From Solen grandis (Eukaryota > Mollusca > Bivalvia > Adapedonta > Solenidae), in the NCBI GenBank assembly GCA_021229015.1, contig CM037781.1, positions 42,024,546 through 42,088,545 on the forward strand: a DNA stretch of 64,000 nt, written 5' to 3'. This document shows, piece after piece, positions 1 to 10,625 of the stretch (position 1 is its first letter; the number at the start of each line of letters is the position of its first letter). The position numbers and the translations under genes were made by a program. The notes under the pieces are model-generated. The model searched no databases. It saw nothing but the letters and a program-made list of their open reading frames with translations, and was not told where the DNA came from.

Positions 1-197
1 GATTATGAATCTGAATTCCTTAAAAGCTAAAGACCAATACTTCGTTTATAAATCCTAAGCTTATATACGGAAAGATGTAAAGCTAACATTGTTTTGCTAT
101 AAGTGTTGTTTTAACTTTGACAAAATCTATTCTTAATACAAATGCTGAAATCGCATTTGTTTCAAATTTAAATGAATACCAACAAAAGCCGTTTCTA

Positions 198-755
198 GCT
201 CACCTGAGCACAACGTGCTCAAGGTGAGCTTTTGTGATCGCCCTTCGTCGTCAACAATTTGACTTGTTAACACTCTAGAGGCCATATTCTTAGGCCAATA
301 TTCATGAAACTTGGTAAGAAAATTTGTCTCTATAAAATCTTGGACAAGTTCGAAATTGGGTCATGTGGGATCAAAAAGTAGGTCACGAGGTCAAATCTTA
401 GAAAAACATTGTTAACACTATAGAGGTCACATCTTTGGCCCAATCTTCATGAAACTTGGTAAGAATGTTTTTATCCATAAGATCTTGGACAAGGGACAAG
501 TTTGACTCTGGGTCATGGGGGGTCAAAAAGGAGGTCATGAGATCAAATCTTAGAAAAACCTTGTTAACACTCTCGATGCCACATTTTTGGCCTAATCTTC
601 AAGAAACTTGGTCGGAATGTCTGTTTCCATAATATCTTTGACAAGTTCGAATTTGGGTAATATGGGGTCAAAAGTAGGTCTTTATGAAAAATCCAACATA
701 TGTTGCTCAGTTTTAATCAGGTGAGCGATTCAGGCCATCATGGCCCTCTTGTTTG
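198..755 (+). repeat. dispersed repeat with hairpin ends and about 150-bp internal repeats
   Basis: The left end carries a small hairpin (GAGCAC/GTGCTC inside a CTCACCTGAGC start) and the right end another (GGCCATCATGGCC followed by CTCTTG). Between them about three diverged copies of a 145-152 bp unit follow each other, each starting near GTTAACACT (266, 411, 563) and containing ATGAAACTTGGT. No coding capacity is seen. The architecture resembles non-autonomous Helitron-like (pearl-type) repeats of bivalves; that assignment is inference from structure only. Confidence 0.6.
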
Positions 756-1472
756 TATGATTCCTTAGAAATCGAAAGTCGCAAAAACGAACAACGCATT
801 TCATAGATTTAAAATCAACATTTTAATTCGTTATTCTATCTAAACATTGGTTAACAATGGAAAATAATAAAATTTTAAAAATGAAAGCACAAACCTTTTG
901 TATTCACTCAATATAAAATGAATTAATTAGGTTTGAGATACATGTGACCACATTCAATGTCCAAAAGCATTGACTTTATACGTATATTCTGTTCGATTAA
1001 CACATTGCAAAAACGGCCAATTTCACAACGTTATTACCCTTGAGCTAGTGTTGTTTAATAAACACCGGGTAGTATGCATTAAAAAATACATTGTGTGTAA
1101 TAATGGAAGAAACAGTCATAAGACTGCAAGTTTATTAAGACCATCAAATGGGCACCATCCGGAGGGATTCGATTCGTCTTACGCGGGCACAAACACCTCA
1201 GTAACTTGTTTCTCTCCAGGGCCAACTCGATGTTCTCTCAGCTGCCTTTTCGAGGCTATGTTTCCCTTCTGACTATTCCTAGGTAGCATAACATCGGCCA
1301 TACTGACGGAGCAGGTAATCCATGGCACCATACTTCAATCGGAATAAGCCAAGTCTTCCATCCTTGCTCTTTTACATTGTGTTTGAAGCTCTGTATACTT
1401 CTTTCTATTAAACTCGTTTACCACTTCGCACCGTAATCATTATAATTATGACAAAATTCTTGGTTGGTCCTT
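756..1472. other. no gene recognised
   Basis: AT-rich sequence. A 100-codon open frame at 970-1272 shows no recognisable domain and no clear splice sites. Nothing else is supported. Confidence 0.4.
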
Positions 1473-1688
1473 GTAGACAAAGATACAGATATGTACGATG
1501 TCTTGCCGGAGACTGAGGGAACTTCTCTTGTGCAGATCAGTTTCTTTTACCAGTCATCTTCTAGTGGAAGGATACCGGGAGCTGTCGTTGCAATAGCCTA
1601 CTCACCAGAGCACATAAGAGGGACAAACTTGGTTCCTGCTTTAGTGCTTGGCTTCTTCTTTCTTATCTCTCTCCTAGGTGTATTCTGA
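1473..1688 (+). CDS. candidate terminal exon with C-terminal membrane segment
   Basis: An open frame runs to TGA at 1686-1688 and is preceded by a plausible acceptor (TCCTTGTAG before about 1475). The translation has an acidic start, a Ser-rich stretch, then ends in a hydrophobic helix of about 20 residues (LVPALVLGFFFLISLLGVF) directly before the stop. That would suit a type I membrane protein tail or a GPI-attachment signal. No upstream exon or family was recognised, so this may be chance. Confidence 0.25.
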   Translation, partial: VDKDTDMYDVLPETEGTSLVQISFFYQSSSSGRIPGAVVAIAYSPEHIRGTNLVPALVLGFFFLISLLGVF

Positions 1689-3164
1689 AAAGCTTGTCAT
1701 GCCGCCACCTGCAGCACCCTTGATGTTATACTCATGATTTGTGTTAATTCTTATTTTGTTTTTCAAAATTGTAAAGACTACAGGTCATGTTAGAATTTCA
1801 CGTAGTGTAAATGTACCGATTTATTCCCCACGAATAGCAATGTGCATTTCACGTGTCGAAAGGTGAGATTGACTGCGTATAAAATTTTCTGCTTTACTAC
1901 TGTTGATATCCACGTTATCATTTGTCTATTGTCTACATTGTTAATAACTCATTTACATAATTCATCATCTATTTATTTCTCATAAATAATAATGTCACTA
2001 ATAGTTAACCATACTTTACTAAATCTGGTTACCCCTATAGCTAAACAGGCGACAGGAAAACCGGTGATGACAGTCGTTAATCTGCGCACCAGGTATAAGG
2101 ATAAACGATTTAAGTAATAACTTACGTTTGCTCATTAATCTTAATAATAAATACAACCTTGATGTCAAATTCATATCATTTTATCATCAAGTTAAAAGGT
2201 ATAAAGTGTACCTAAAAACAACTTTATATGAATAATTGCATGCAAGTAAATCATAAGATTATTTTTAAAGCAATTCGATTTAATCAATGATTGCACAGAA
2301 ATCATATAAAACATCTAATAACGTCAGTAAGCTGGCTCCTTATTTACAGGTAAATGTTTTTTTTTCTTCCGTTTATGTGCAAAGCTGCAAAACACTAACG
2401 TTTTTAGTGCAGTCATATTGTGAAAACTGCATAATGAATGTAAACGATCTTGAATAAATTATTTTGAAAGTTTTTAGATAAATAATTAACTAGTTGTGAT
2501 ACCGTCCGTATATTTTGCGCATTAAATTTAAAGAAAACCTAATAATGTTGGACCGTGGCATTGGCTTTTGTTTATTTTCAAATACGAAGATGGAATAAAA
2601 GAAGAAAAAAAAAATTCTTAGAGACACATACATACGCGTTAACATATTTATAAGCACGCCAATGATGAATAAATAATAGAAATTTAAAGGAAACATAAAC
2701 ATCACTACTGAGGAAGGATGTTGCTCATATGATTTGGTGACTACATCATCAACTGACGATCTTATGTCATTTCCGGGAACGACAACAACAGGGTTTGGAT
2801 CTACCACTGAGTTTATGGATTTACAGAATATGCAAAAGTACTTCCAATTTTGTCAGCAATAGTGGCTGCATGACCTTATTCCGTAAACATATTCACACCA
2901 AGGAAATGTAATACTTAAGGTTTAAAGGAGCACGTAAACCGATGGTCATTGACTAAAGATTTGATCTGTATTATAAGTCTATCAATATCAATTGTGGTAA
3001 CCTCACTATAAATATAAGCGTCAGGAATTTTATAAGAGCTTTTCTTTTATCTAGGTAAGTCATCTTTATTAAAAATGGTACTTACGGAACGCCGGCACTG
3101 TCTTAAAGACGTTTTCTACAGTTTCTGTATACACAAAAAAAGGAAAACTGAAACTACATTGCAG
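1689..3164. other. AT-rich stretch, no supported gene
   Basis: Contains a minus-strand open frame (2807-2490) whose first 40 residues look coding-like (VVDPNPVVVVPGND) and lead into a hydrophobic stretch. Its putative acceptor is weak and its phase does not fit the upstream sushi exon. It is noted, not called. Confidence 0.35.
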
Positions 3165-3173
3165 AATTTGTTT

Positions 3174-3480
3174 AAACTTTCCATGATTATAGAGAAAGTG
3201 ATATTTTTGCAATTATTGGACATTTTCAAGGGCAGATAACTCAAAACTAACTCTATTGATACCTTATTTTATTGTACATTTATGTTTTCTATTTCATCCC
3301 TATGCAACGTATTAAACAATTGTTATCTGCCCTTGAAAATGTCCCCCAAAAAAGAAGGGGCAGATAACTCGAAAAGAAGCAGGGTGACACTCCGATTTTA
3401 TTTCATAAATTTGTTTCTAATATGATTCTCTATAATCATGCAAAATATCACCTCGCTGAAACTTTCCACATAATACAGTT
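3174..3480. repeat. foldback repeat, family FB1, copy 1
   Basis: Nested inverted repeats: CATTTTCAAGGGCAGATAAC (3221-3240) is perfectly complementary to 3322-3341, and CATGATTATAGAGA (3182-3195) to 3427-3440. The same motifs recur at 27226-27790, so this is a dispersed family and not a unique palindrome. No ORF is present. Confidence 0.7.
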
Positions 3481-3890
3481 ACCACTACATAAAAAAGATT
3501 GCAAATGATATAATAAAGTCACCACAAAATATGACTAAATATCTTCAAATTGTAAAAAAGGTAATCAGCGACATGATATAATAAATTAAGCACATAATAT
3601 AAATGTAAAAGTACACGATCTAAAGAATATATGACAATGTTATAAAGCATGTACATAATATGATAATTGATGTACATCATATAATAAAAAATGGTGAACA
3701 TCATATAAGACAAAATGTACATAATATAATAAGTTGCCTTTATGAATGTAACTACATGATATAAAAATATGTCAAAATATAAGATCAAAAGCACACAATA
3801 TAACGATATAAATCGCACAAAATACAAATACGTTTCAACAACATGTAAAGATCTTGACACATTATGCAAAACAAATAAACGTAAAAATAT
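3481..3890. repeat. degenerate AT-rich tandem-like region
   Basis: Irregular repetition of a GTACATAATATAAT-like motif with spacing of roughly 30-40 bp (for example near 3593, 3650, 3715). Too diverged to define a consensus by eye. The open frames on the minus strand here are low-complexity Tyr/Ile/Leu translations. Confidence 0.4.
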
Positions 3891-3911
3891 CTTAAAATGA
3901 CTAATAAAGTC

Positions 3912-4022
3912 AGTGCCGACGCTTCAATGGTACTCGTGTAGCACCCTTGCTTGGAGTAGTTCCAGGACTGATTGACGCGGTGTGACGTTAAACCCAACAA
4001 ACAAACAAACAAACAACAAACA
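3912..4022 (+). repeat. SINE 3' tail fragment
   Basis: Ends with GTTAAACCCAACAAACAAAC-type tail, the same tail as the full SINE at 54691-54999 (there reverse-complemented). Only the 3' portion remains. Confidence 0.5.
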
Positions 4023-4780
4023 GACGATCGAAACCATGGATAGATTCCATAGTTAAATTTAATTGCACTGTACAGTGTGGCCATACAACATGGTATATGA
4101 ATATGACGTCAGTTTTAGCTATTTAAGTTTTTGCTTTTTTTAATATATTTTCCCTCACATATTAAAGTTGAAATATTTTAAGCAGTATGTAAATTTCACT
4201 GACCTGCCATACAAGAGTTCTCTGTTTTATGAAAAGGAACATAACTATATTAACTATGCCTATCGTTTTAATCCTACATGCAATGTACTTATATTTATAT
4301 GTATCTCAAACTTTATGGAATGAATATGTTTAAACTAAATAACCATCCCTTAGGTTCTGTGTCGTTTTAGAAATCTATGCGACTAAATAGTGTCTAATTT
4401 CTAGATATCTTGTAAAATTTCCGTATTTTCCGGAGTTTGTAAAATGCTTAACAAATACAATATTTTTGTTCCGAACAAAGATTTTTTAAATCTTTATTCA
4501 TTAAAAGACATTATACTTTGTTTATGTCTATAATCATTACATATTTTATGCGTCGAAATGTATTTAAAAAACTTACTGTAATAAATTAATGCCTTGAATT
4601 GTTTTTGATTATTGTAATTATAAATAAATATAAATAAATAAAAGTTTCAAAATTTCAAAGTTTATTTCATTCAGACCAGAAGGTCATTGACCCATGTGGC
4701 ATACATATCATCATGACAGACAGTACGCAAATAATTCATTCTTATAGTATATCACAACATAACAAACAGATAATTGAAAT

Positions 4781-4784
<4 letters not shown>

Positions 4785-4822
<38 letters not shown>

Positions 4823-4836
4823 AGAGAGAAAGAGAG
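4785..4836. repeat. (GA)n microsatellite
   Basis: About 50 bases of nearly pure GA dinucleotide with two GGGAG interruptions. Confidence 0.9.
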
Positions 4837-4839
4837 ATT

Positions 4840-5682
4840 CTGAAAAAGAGGGAGTAGAAGGTCACTATTATGTAATAATTATTTTTCGATGGACATATAT
4901 TTATTTTAGTCAGTATCGTGTAGGTCTAACCCGGTATATCCGTATTATACAATGGATAAGTAGAAATACTTACTTAGAATATATAACGATATTCAAAATA
5001 CTCTTTTTGCATATATGTGAACATTCAAACATTGAAGATATAAATTAACTGAATAATTCTGGTGCAAGCCAAGTGAGACTATACAGCGTTCACATCAAAT
5101 TAAATAACAGTAATTAAATCATAGAAACAACAATGAAATTTGTTGTTGTTTTTTTTACTTTAAAATAAATGTATGAAAACTAGCTGTACAATATATTGTT
5201 CGCCAGCTTTATCAATAAATAATGCGAGATTCCTTATCGTACACTTATTATCACAATTAATCAGTTCAACTAATTTATACATTCTAGGGCGTTTCCAATA
5301 ATAAATAGGTATAAACGTTTTACGTATATCATTGTTCAAAGAGCATTTTAATACAAAGAGGAACCCGTCTAAAAAGTATTACAGGTCAAACAAACTCGTT
5401 CATTTATAGGTATGCTAACAGGCTGATTCCATCGACCAGTTTCAATATAGATTCTATGAGAAGATGTTCGTAGTCGTGACATACTAGTTCTAAATCGTGT
5501 AAACTCTAAACTCCTGGTCGACTATTATCAACCGGTGTTGTCCGTTTACAACTTCCCCGGACAATACATATCATTATTCTAATGGTGTCTTTAGAATATT
5601 TTGGCATGAAACGTATATACATGGTTTAACCCCTCTTTTCTATAGTCATCAATTAAGAGGATTTAATAGAAATATTGGTCAC
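4840..5682. other. no gene recognised
   Basis: AT-rich. Any further exon between the sushi exon at 5683-5852 and a 3' end of that gene should lie here or to the left, but none with a matching phase was found by eye. Confidence 0.35.
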
Positions 5683-5852
5683 CAGATCACAGGTAGCGGT
5701 TGTCCATTCCTTAGTAATCAAACAGCAGACTTTTGCATCTAGGACATTTGCACTATACCCTCGAACACACCTCACATCCTTACAGACGGGGAAGGTTGTC
5801 CGTTTGGGGCCTTGCAGACAACCGTTGGTTATATTTGGTGGTGGCCCACAGT
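5683..5852 (-). CDS. sushi-like exon
   Basis: Acceptor ATTTTGTAG before 5852, donor CTG/GTGACC after 5683. It encodes 56 full codons plus a split Asp: CGPPPNITNG, later VRCVRGYS, VCC and EWTTATC. The spacing Cys...PPxIxNG...CxxGY...C...W...C matches a sushi module. Two extra cysteines (in NGC and PVC) are unusual. The donor is weak, so the 3' boundary is the least certain part. Confidence 0.55.
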
Positions 5853-7729
5853 CTACAAAATATAATACTTACATTAATTACGGTCTATGTACTAATTATA
5901 AGTCAGTTTACATCGTCATAACTTTAAAAAATACTTTTTTTTTTCGCGTCGATTTGTCTTTCGACAAAGTATATGAACATGTGATACACAAAACATAACT
6001 AAAATAATTGTTACTTTACGACGAAATAACGTTTGACTTCCGACTATTACAAGTAAGAAATATCACAATATCATAACAATTTAGTTAACTCTTTCTAGAT
6101 AGAATGTAATGAATGTAATGAATATCCTGACCAAAGAGCTCAATAACTTCATTTTTCAAATCAAATTTGAATAACAATGACCATATTTTTAAGTGTAAAA
6201 TAAACATGTATTTATTCTACTAAAGTAAAAGGAATGTTCGTTTAAATGTCAAATATTTAAGGAACACTCAGTTAAGTAAATTTATTGAAACTGACATGAA
6301 AACTTTCGGCCATTCATATTAACATTAAAAAGAAATTTCTGAAGATTTTACCGAGATAACACTTTTTTGGACATGAACTTTGAAGACATTCATTCGGTTG
6401 TCTACATTCAAAGTATTGTTCACAGTCCTGTGTAAATAAAATAAAATAAGGTTTTATTTTATATGACAGTCTGTTTGTACATTTCAGCATGTTGATATTA
6501 TTATTTTCAATTTATCCTGAAACCTCGTCAAGTTTATCCTCAATAAAAAACGACAAAGCCCCGATGAATTAATGAAGGGATCATACAAAGCTAAATATAT
6601 GCCATTTGAGTGTACAATGACAATGTAGCAACGTTAATGTCACATCAACGCCAAATTTCGCACTTGAAGTTAAATAAAAAAAAAAGAAAATTAGGAGTAC
6701 TTTTTTCCCGTGGTAATATTCCTGATAAAATTCGAAATACGGGAAATTGTGTAAAAACTAATGTATGAAATTTATATGCTTGGAAAGAAAAAATCAACAT
6801 CTTTGAGGTAACGAGAAATTTATTTCTACATGAATCGAAACAAGAAAGAAACGACGCTTTGTTTGCACAAAAACGTCGGTTTTGACGTCGAAAACGACGT
6901 CATTTCAAATGTATGATTCCACATTAACGTTGCTACAGACAACATTTGAAACTTGACGATCAGGGATGATTTATTGGGCAACACACAGTTACTGCTACTG
7001 ACTGCGGTATTTTACTGTTATAAAGATTACTAACCTTTGACGATCATCTGGTGCCAATTTCACATTTAAGTACGTTTAACTTAAATTGTGGAAGGCAATG
7101 CAACCCATAAATGTTATAAAAGCGGGTTAAAGTGTCCTCGTGTACATTTATTAACGTAAGCATTCACTCAGAAAGGAATTTGTTTCATCACCGAGAAACA
7201 CAAGTTTCAGCTCACTTTTATTATTTCAATGTACACAAAGGAAAGAGACAGTATCTTAAGTGCAATGATCTACATTGGATTGATCAAAAGCTGATCATCC
7301 TGTTTATATCACCATGGAAATCTATTGTGTAACCTTTTAAAACTGACGGCGATGTATTCATTATTTCTACCTGATTCGAAATAGCGAATTTCGATTCAAT
7401 ATTAACATCTTGTTTCACAGCTATTTGCAACAACAGAGGGGTTCCTTTAAAACACGGGTATAACATTGCAGACGATTTTTATATATAACCGTTACCTGTG
7501 TTTCAAAGAAATGCAAATTTAAACAGATGTACCAGTTAAATAAAGTAGAATTGCAAATCATTTACCGTTTCAAATACTGTTTTATTTTCTTTTAGAAAAA
7601 TGTACTTAAAGAGTATGAAGTTTTAAAAGCACCTACCGTGTCGTCATTACAGTTCTTGTTATGGTTTGCTCCTGGCGGGTGATATAAACCACCCCCAACA
7701 TACAGGAAACATGACGCAATGACAATGAT
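5683..7729 (-). CDS. partial sushi/CCP-domain secreted or membrane protein gene
   Basis: Three exons can be chained on the minus strand with compatible phases: 7729-7637 (93 nt, phase 0 to 0), 6427-6352 (76 nt, 0 to 1) and 5852-5683 (170 nt, 1 to 0). The first encodes a hydrophobic leader followed by a polar stretch, the second a Cys-rich segment with six cysteines in 25 residues, the third a module opening DCGPPPNITNG, which is the classic first strand of a sushi/CCP domain. Sushi proteins are extracellular and take part in adhesion or complement-like recognition; that role is known for the family and only inferred here. The start-codon exon and the 3' exons were not found, so the gene is incomplete. 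An inverted-repeat element sits in the intron between exons 1 and 2. Confidence 0.5.
6352..6427 (-). CDS. Cys-rich exon of the sushi gene
   Basis: Acceptor TTTACACAG before 6427, donor CTCG/GTAAAA after 6352. Translation begins DCEQYFECRQPNEC and ends SSCPKKCYL plus one base that completes the first Asp of the sushi exon. Regular Cys spacing and clean splice sites support a real exon; no named domain was recognised. Confidence 0.5.
6625..6936. mobile_element. short TIR element (MITE-like)
   Basis: GTAGCAACGTTAATGT at 6625-6640 is perfectly inverted at 6921-6936, and the matching T outside makes a 17-bp terminal repeat. The interior contains palindromic ACGTC motifs and no ORF. It lies in an intron of the minus-strand sushi gene. 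Confidence 0.6.
7637..7729 (-). CDS. leader-like exon of the sushi gene
   Basis: Acceptor CAATTTCAG before 7729, donor GACACG/GTAGGT after 7637. The 31 codons start IIVIASCFLYVGGG, a hydrophobic run like a signal peptide core, followed by LYHPPGANHNKNCNDDT. There is no in-frame ATG in the exon, so the initiating Met should lie in an upstream exon beyond 7740. Confidence 0.45.
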
Positions 7730-8535
7730 CTGAAATTGTTTAAGTTTTCTGATCTTACAAATTCGTAATAAGTTTGAATGCCTGGTGTTCGATCCCGATC
7801 GTGGTTTACTTAATCAGCTTTTCTTGAGATTTACGTAGTTCAGGGCTTATTAAAATTATTGTCGGATAACGAAACTAGCCAGGTAGTCGCATCACATTAT
7901 TTTATATCTCTTATAACCGAAGTAAGACAATTGAAAGGCGAACGACCAAATTATTGTTTGTTGGAAGTTAAATCACCGATATACATATTCACTGATTAAA
8001 CATATGAAGGTCAATTCAGGATGATTACTTAAATTTCATACCAATAAGGGCTAAGTTAGGTCGCAACAGAGAATTTAAAAATGTTTACATTGACAAACCT
8101 ACTTGTCCCTTCTATACTTGTATTTTTCTTGTTCAGCAAAAATGGAATATAGAATAGAAAAAGATTTGAAATTTATTTTATAATGATAATGCTATCAAAA
8201 ACAAGAAATCTAGTTTTTTTTCGTTATTTTACCAAACAATTTATTTTTCAAAACAAATGACAAAATATTGTTTCTTTGATACAGCGCAAGATCATGATGC
8301 TGACTAATTATGAATAGTACTCCAATATAGTCAAGATGTTGCTAGTTATTTATTTAGTAAGTAAACATTTCACACCTGTAAACCTTTGATTAAACACATG
8401 ATATTCCAAAAAGTCTGCACAGGTTTGTATGTAGCTGCATTCAATGGTTTCAGTTCAGACAATTAGTCTTAAAAGCATGGGCGCCTTTTTCACTAACAAC
8501 CAGCAAATACCTTAGTTCTTCAGTTCATTTGGCTT
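7730..8535. other. no gene recognised
   Basis: AT-rich. GTTCGATCCCG near 7790 looks like a pol III B box, probably a worn SINE head. No start exon for the sushi gene was identified. Confidence 0.35.
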
Positions 8536-8638
8536 CAGCAGAACCGCCACCACCACCTCAGCAGGTCAACAAAGTCCCTCCAGCTATCACCCGGACAGGT
8601 AACCCAACCATTGCTAGATGCAGTACAACCGGCACAAC

Positions 8639-8985
8639 CTCACATTCAGGATCATCTAGAGTTAGTTAACGTTATCTTCCCTCACATTCAGGATCATCTA
8701 GGGTTAGTAAACGTTATCTTCCCTCACATTCAGGATCATCTAGAGTTAGTTAACGTTATCTTCCCTCACATTCAGGATCATCTAGAGTTAGTTAACGTTA
8801 TCTTCCCTCACATTCAGGATCATCTAGTTTGTAACGGTCCCTCACATGGTCATCTAGAGTTGTACGTTAGTTCCCAACATTCAGGATCATCTAGAGTTAG
8901 TTAACGTTATGTTCCCTCACATTCAGGATCATCTAGAGTTAGTTCACGTTATGTTACCTCACATTCAGGATCATATTATTGGTCA
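8639..8985 (+). repeat. 42-bp minisatellite
   Basis: Eight to nine copies of a 42-bp unit beginning CACATTCAGGATCATCTAGA, at 8641, 8683, 8725, 8767 and 8809, then diverged copies to 8985. Because 42 is a multiple of three it leaves an open frame with a 14-residue repeat (HIQDHLELVNVIFP), which explains the open frames here. It sits directly upstream of the DIRS-like remnant and may have grown inside its first ORF. Confidence 0.9.
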
Positions 8986-9216
8986 ACCGTCTCTCATCAT
9001 CAGCATAAGTGTTGAACTGGCGTTAGGTGTCAGAGCATTCGGGACAAAATCACTAATTATCAATTTGTCCCTGAGTCACAACCGCGTATTATACAGTGGC
9101 CAAAACTTACCCTTGGCAAAGATGGCTTATTGGCAATGTCCCCTGCACCATTGAAAAAAAAAAGAAAGTGGAAGAGTGATCCGACACCCTCCTTGTATAC
9201 ATAGGTATTTTCACTA

Positions 9217-10010
9217 GTGCCCATCCATCCAAAATCCAAGCCTTGCTTAAGTATTTCTCAGTTATTCGCATGGCCGCAAAGCGTCATAGATGTTTGGTTT
9301 GGCTTGGTTATGATACACAATTCAGACTTGGGGCAGCAGCTTGCCCAAATACAATCACTTTTGCTAACATCGACAAGGGGCTCTGGTTATTATGCATGGG
9401 TCCAAGTAACGTTACAAGCTTATTTAAAACTGATCTTTTAACCTGTCCCCCTGCGCTCGCAATATCGCCATGTATGTCTAAATTGCAGCGGCCTGCACCC
9501 TTCTTGTCTCTGCATGAGATCACAAAGCTTCACTCAACCAGGACCAGACCGGGGTGATTCCAAATTCCGCCCAAGACAGTTCGCACCGAGATTACCATTT
9601 AAAGCCCCTGTCCAGGGTTTCAAGATTGAATGTAATGGCCCTAGATCAGCATTTGTATGCCGGAACTATAAGTCGGCTTACGATCGCAGAACAGAATTGT
9701 CAGGAAAAAAAGAAATGTCAATGGGCAGAATAGCAGGTCCCTTTAATACACCACCATGTCCGATTTTGCATATCTCACCAGTGGAAATGGTGCCCAAATC
9801 AGATGGTGGATGGCGGGTTTCCTGGATGGTTAGTGGTGTTTTTTTCCCAATGGCCACAGGCATAGGTTGGTCAAACGGTTATGCATAATATGACTTTTTT
9901 TTCGAAATGAGCCCGGTCCTTCTGGCTGTCCATCTGTAGGGAAATCAGCTGACAGACAAGAGAATTACCCTGCTAATAGATAACGAGGTCCTGGTACAAG
10001 TTCTTAACAA
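9217..10010 (+). pseudogene. DIRS-like retrotransposon remnant (gag-like Zn finger, RT start, RNase H scrap)
   Basis: Pieces of a DIRS-type polyprotein occur in order in shifting frames. In the frame from 9243: FSVIRMAAKR and YDTQFRLGAAACPN, as in DIRS gag-like proteins. At about 9458-9505, in another frame: RSQYRHVCLNCSGLHP, a Cys/His zinc-binding motif. At 9514-9888: GRIAGPFNTPPCPILHISPV and VPKSDGGWR, the entry to the reverse transcriptase. At about 9897-10005: LTDKRITLLIDNEVLVQVLN, the RNase H region. The catalytic part of RT between the last two is missing, so an internal deletion has occurred. Stops and frameshifts make it non-functional. Confidence 0.7.
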
Positions 10011-10547
10011 TTAATACAGATGGTTCAACCATCGTCATAACGTGTATGAAGCAAAACATAATTTTTAGAGCAGTCCATATTACTTCTAAAAAAAAGAAAA
10101 TGTTTTAATGAACGGCTTCAAATAAGCATACTGTCCCCCTCTCTTTCTCTCTTCTTCTGTTTTGACCTTATAATCTTACCTGTCTATGCACAGGTCCTTC
10201 ATATTAAAAAAAAGACCTCTCTTTATATTAGGGCTATTACTCCCAATAGCATTTTCATATATTTTATGCATCTTGTGGATGTGCTGAAATTAAACTTTGA
10301 ATCCTGACAACAAAACATTACATCTAGATGAAGAATACATGGTAAGAAAATCACTAGAGTGGTTGATTTTTTTAAATTTTACATAGAGAGGTCGATTTTT
10401 TAAGTTTTTATTTTCTTTTAGGTTTATGTTTATGTTTAAATTAAAAGGAAGCAAATACAAATTAACAAAAGAAAAATATTGGATGTATAAAACTAGTACT
10501 TAAAACAAACTATAAAAATATAACAATAATTATTTAAAAAAAGGTCC
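10011..10547. other. low-complexity stretch without genes
   Basis: Pyrimidine-rich and T/A-rich sequence, nothing recognisable. Confidence 0.4.
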
Positions 10548-10625
10548 CAGCTGGTATAGAACTCATGACCTCATGATGGGAAAAAGTATCGACGCTCTTA
10601 CCGATTGAGCTAATTCCTCAAGCCT
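10548..10625 (-). repeat. tRNA-like sequence (SINE head or tRNA pseudogene)
   Basis: The reverse complement holds TTAGCTCAATCGGTAAGAGC, a good A box / D-arm. The rest does not fold as a tRNA: the acceptor arms do not pair and the B box (GAGTTCTATACC) is degraded. Best read as a tRNA-derived fragment, not a working tRNA gene. Confidence 0.5.

Noticed and set aside
2490..2807. Minus-strand frame with hydrophobic middle as a possible 3' exon of the sushi gene
   Set aside because: Weak acceptor, phase does not match the sushi exon (which ends in phase 0), and the second half is AT-driven low complexity.
8611..8904. 97-codon frame with HIQDHLELVNVIFP repeats
   Set aside because: Product of the 42-bp minisatellite, not evidence of a repeat protein.
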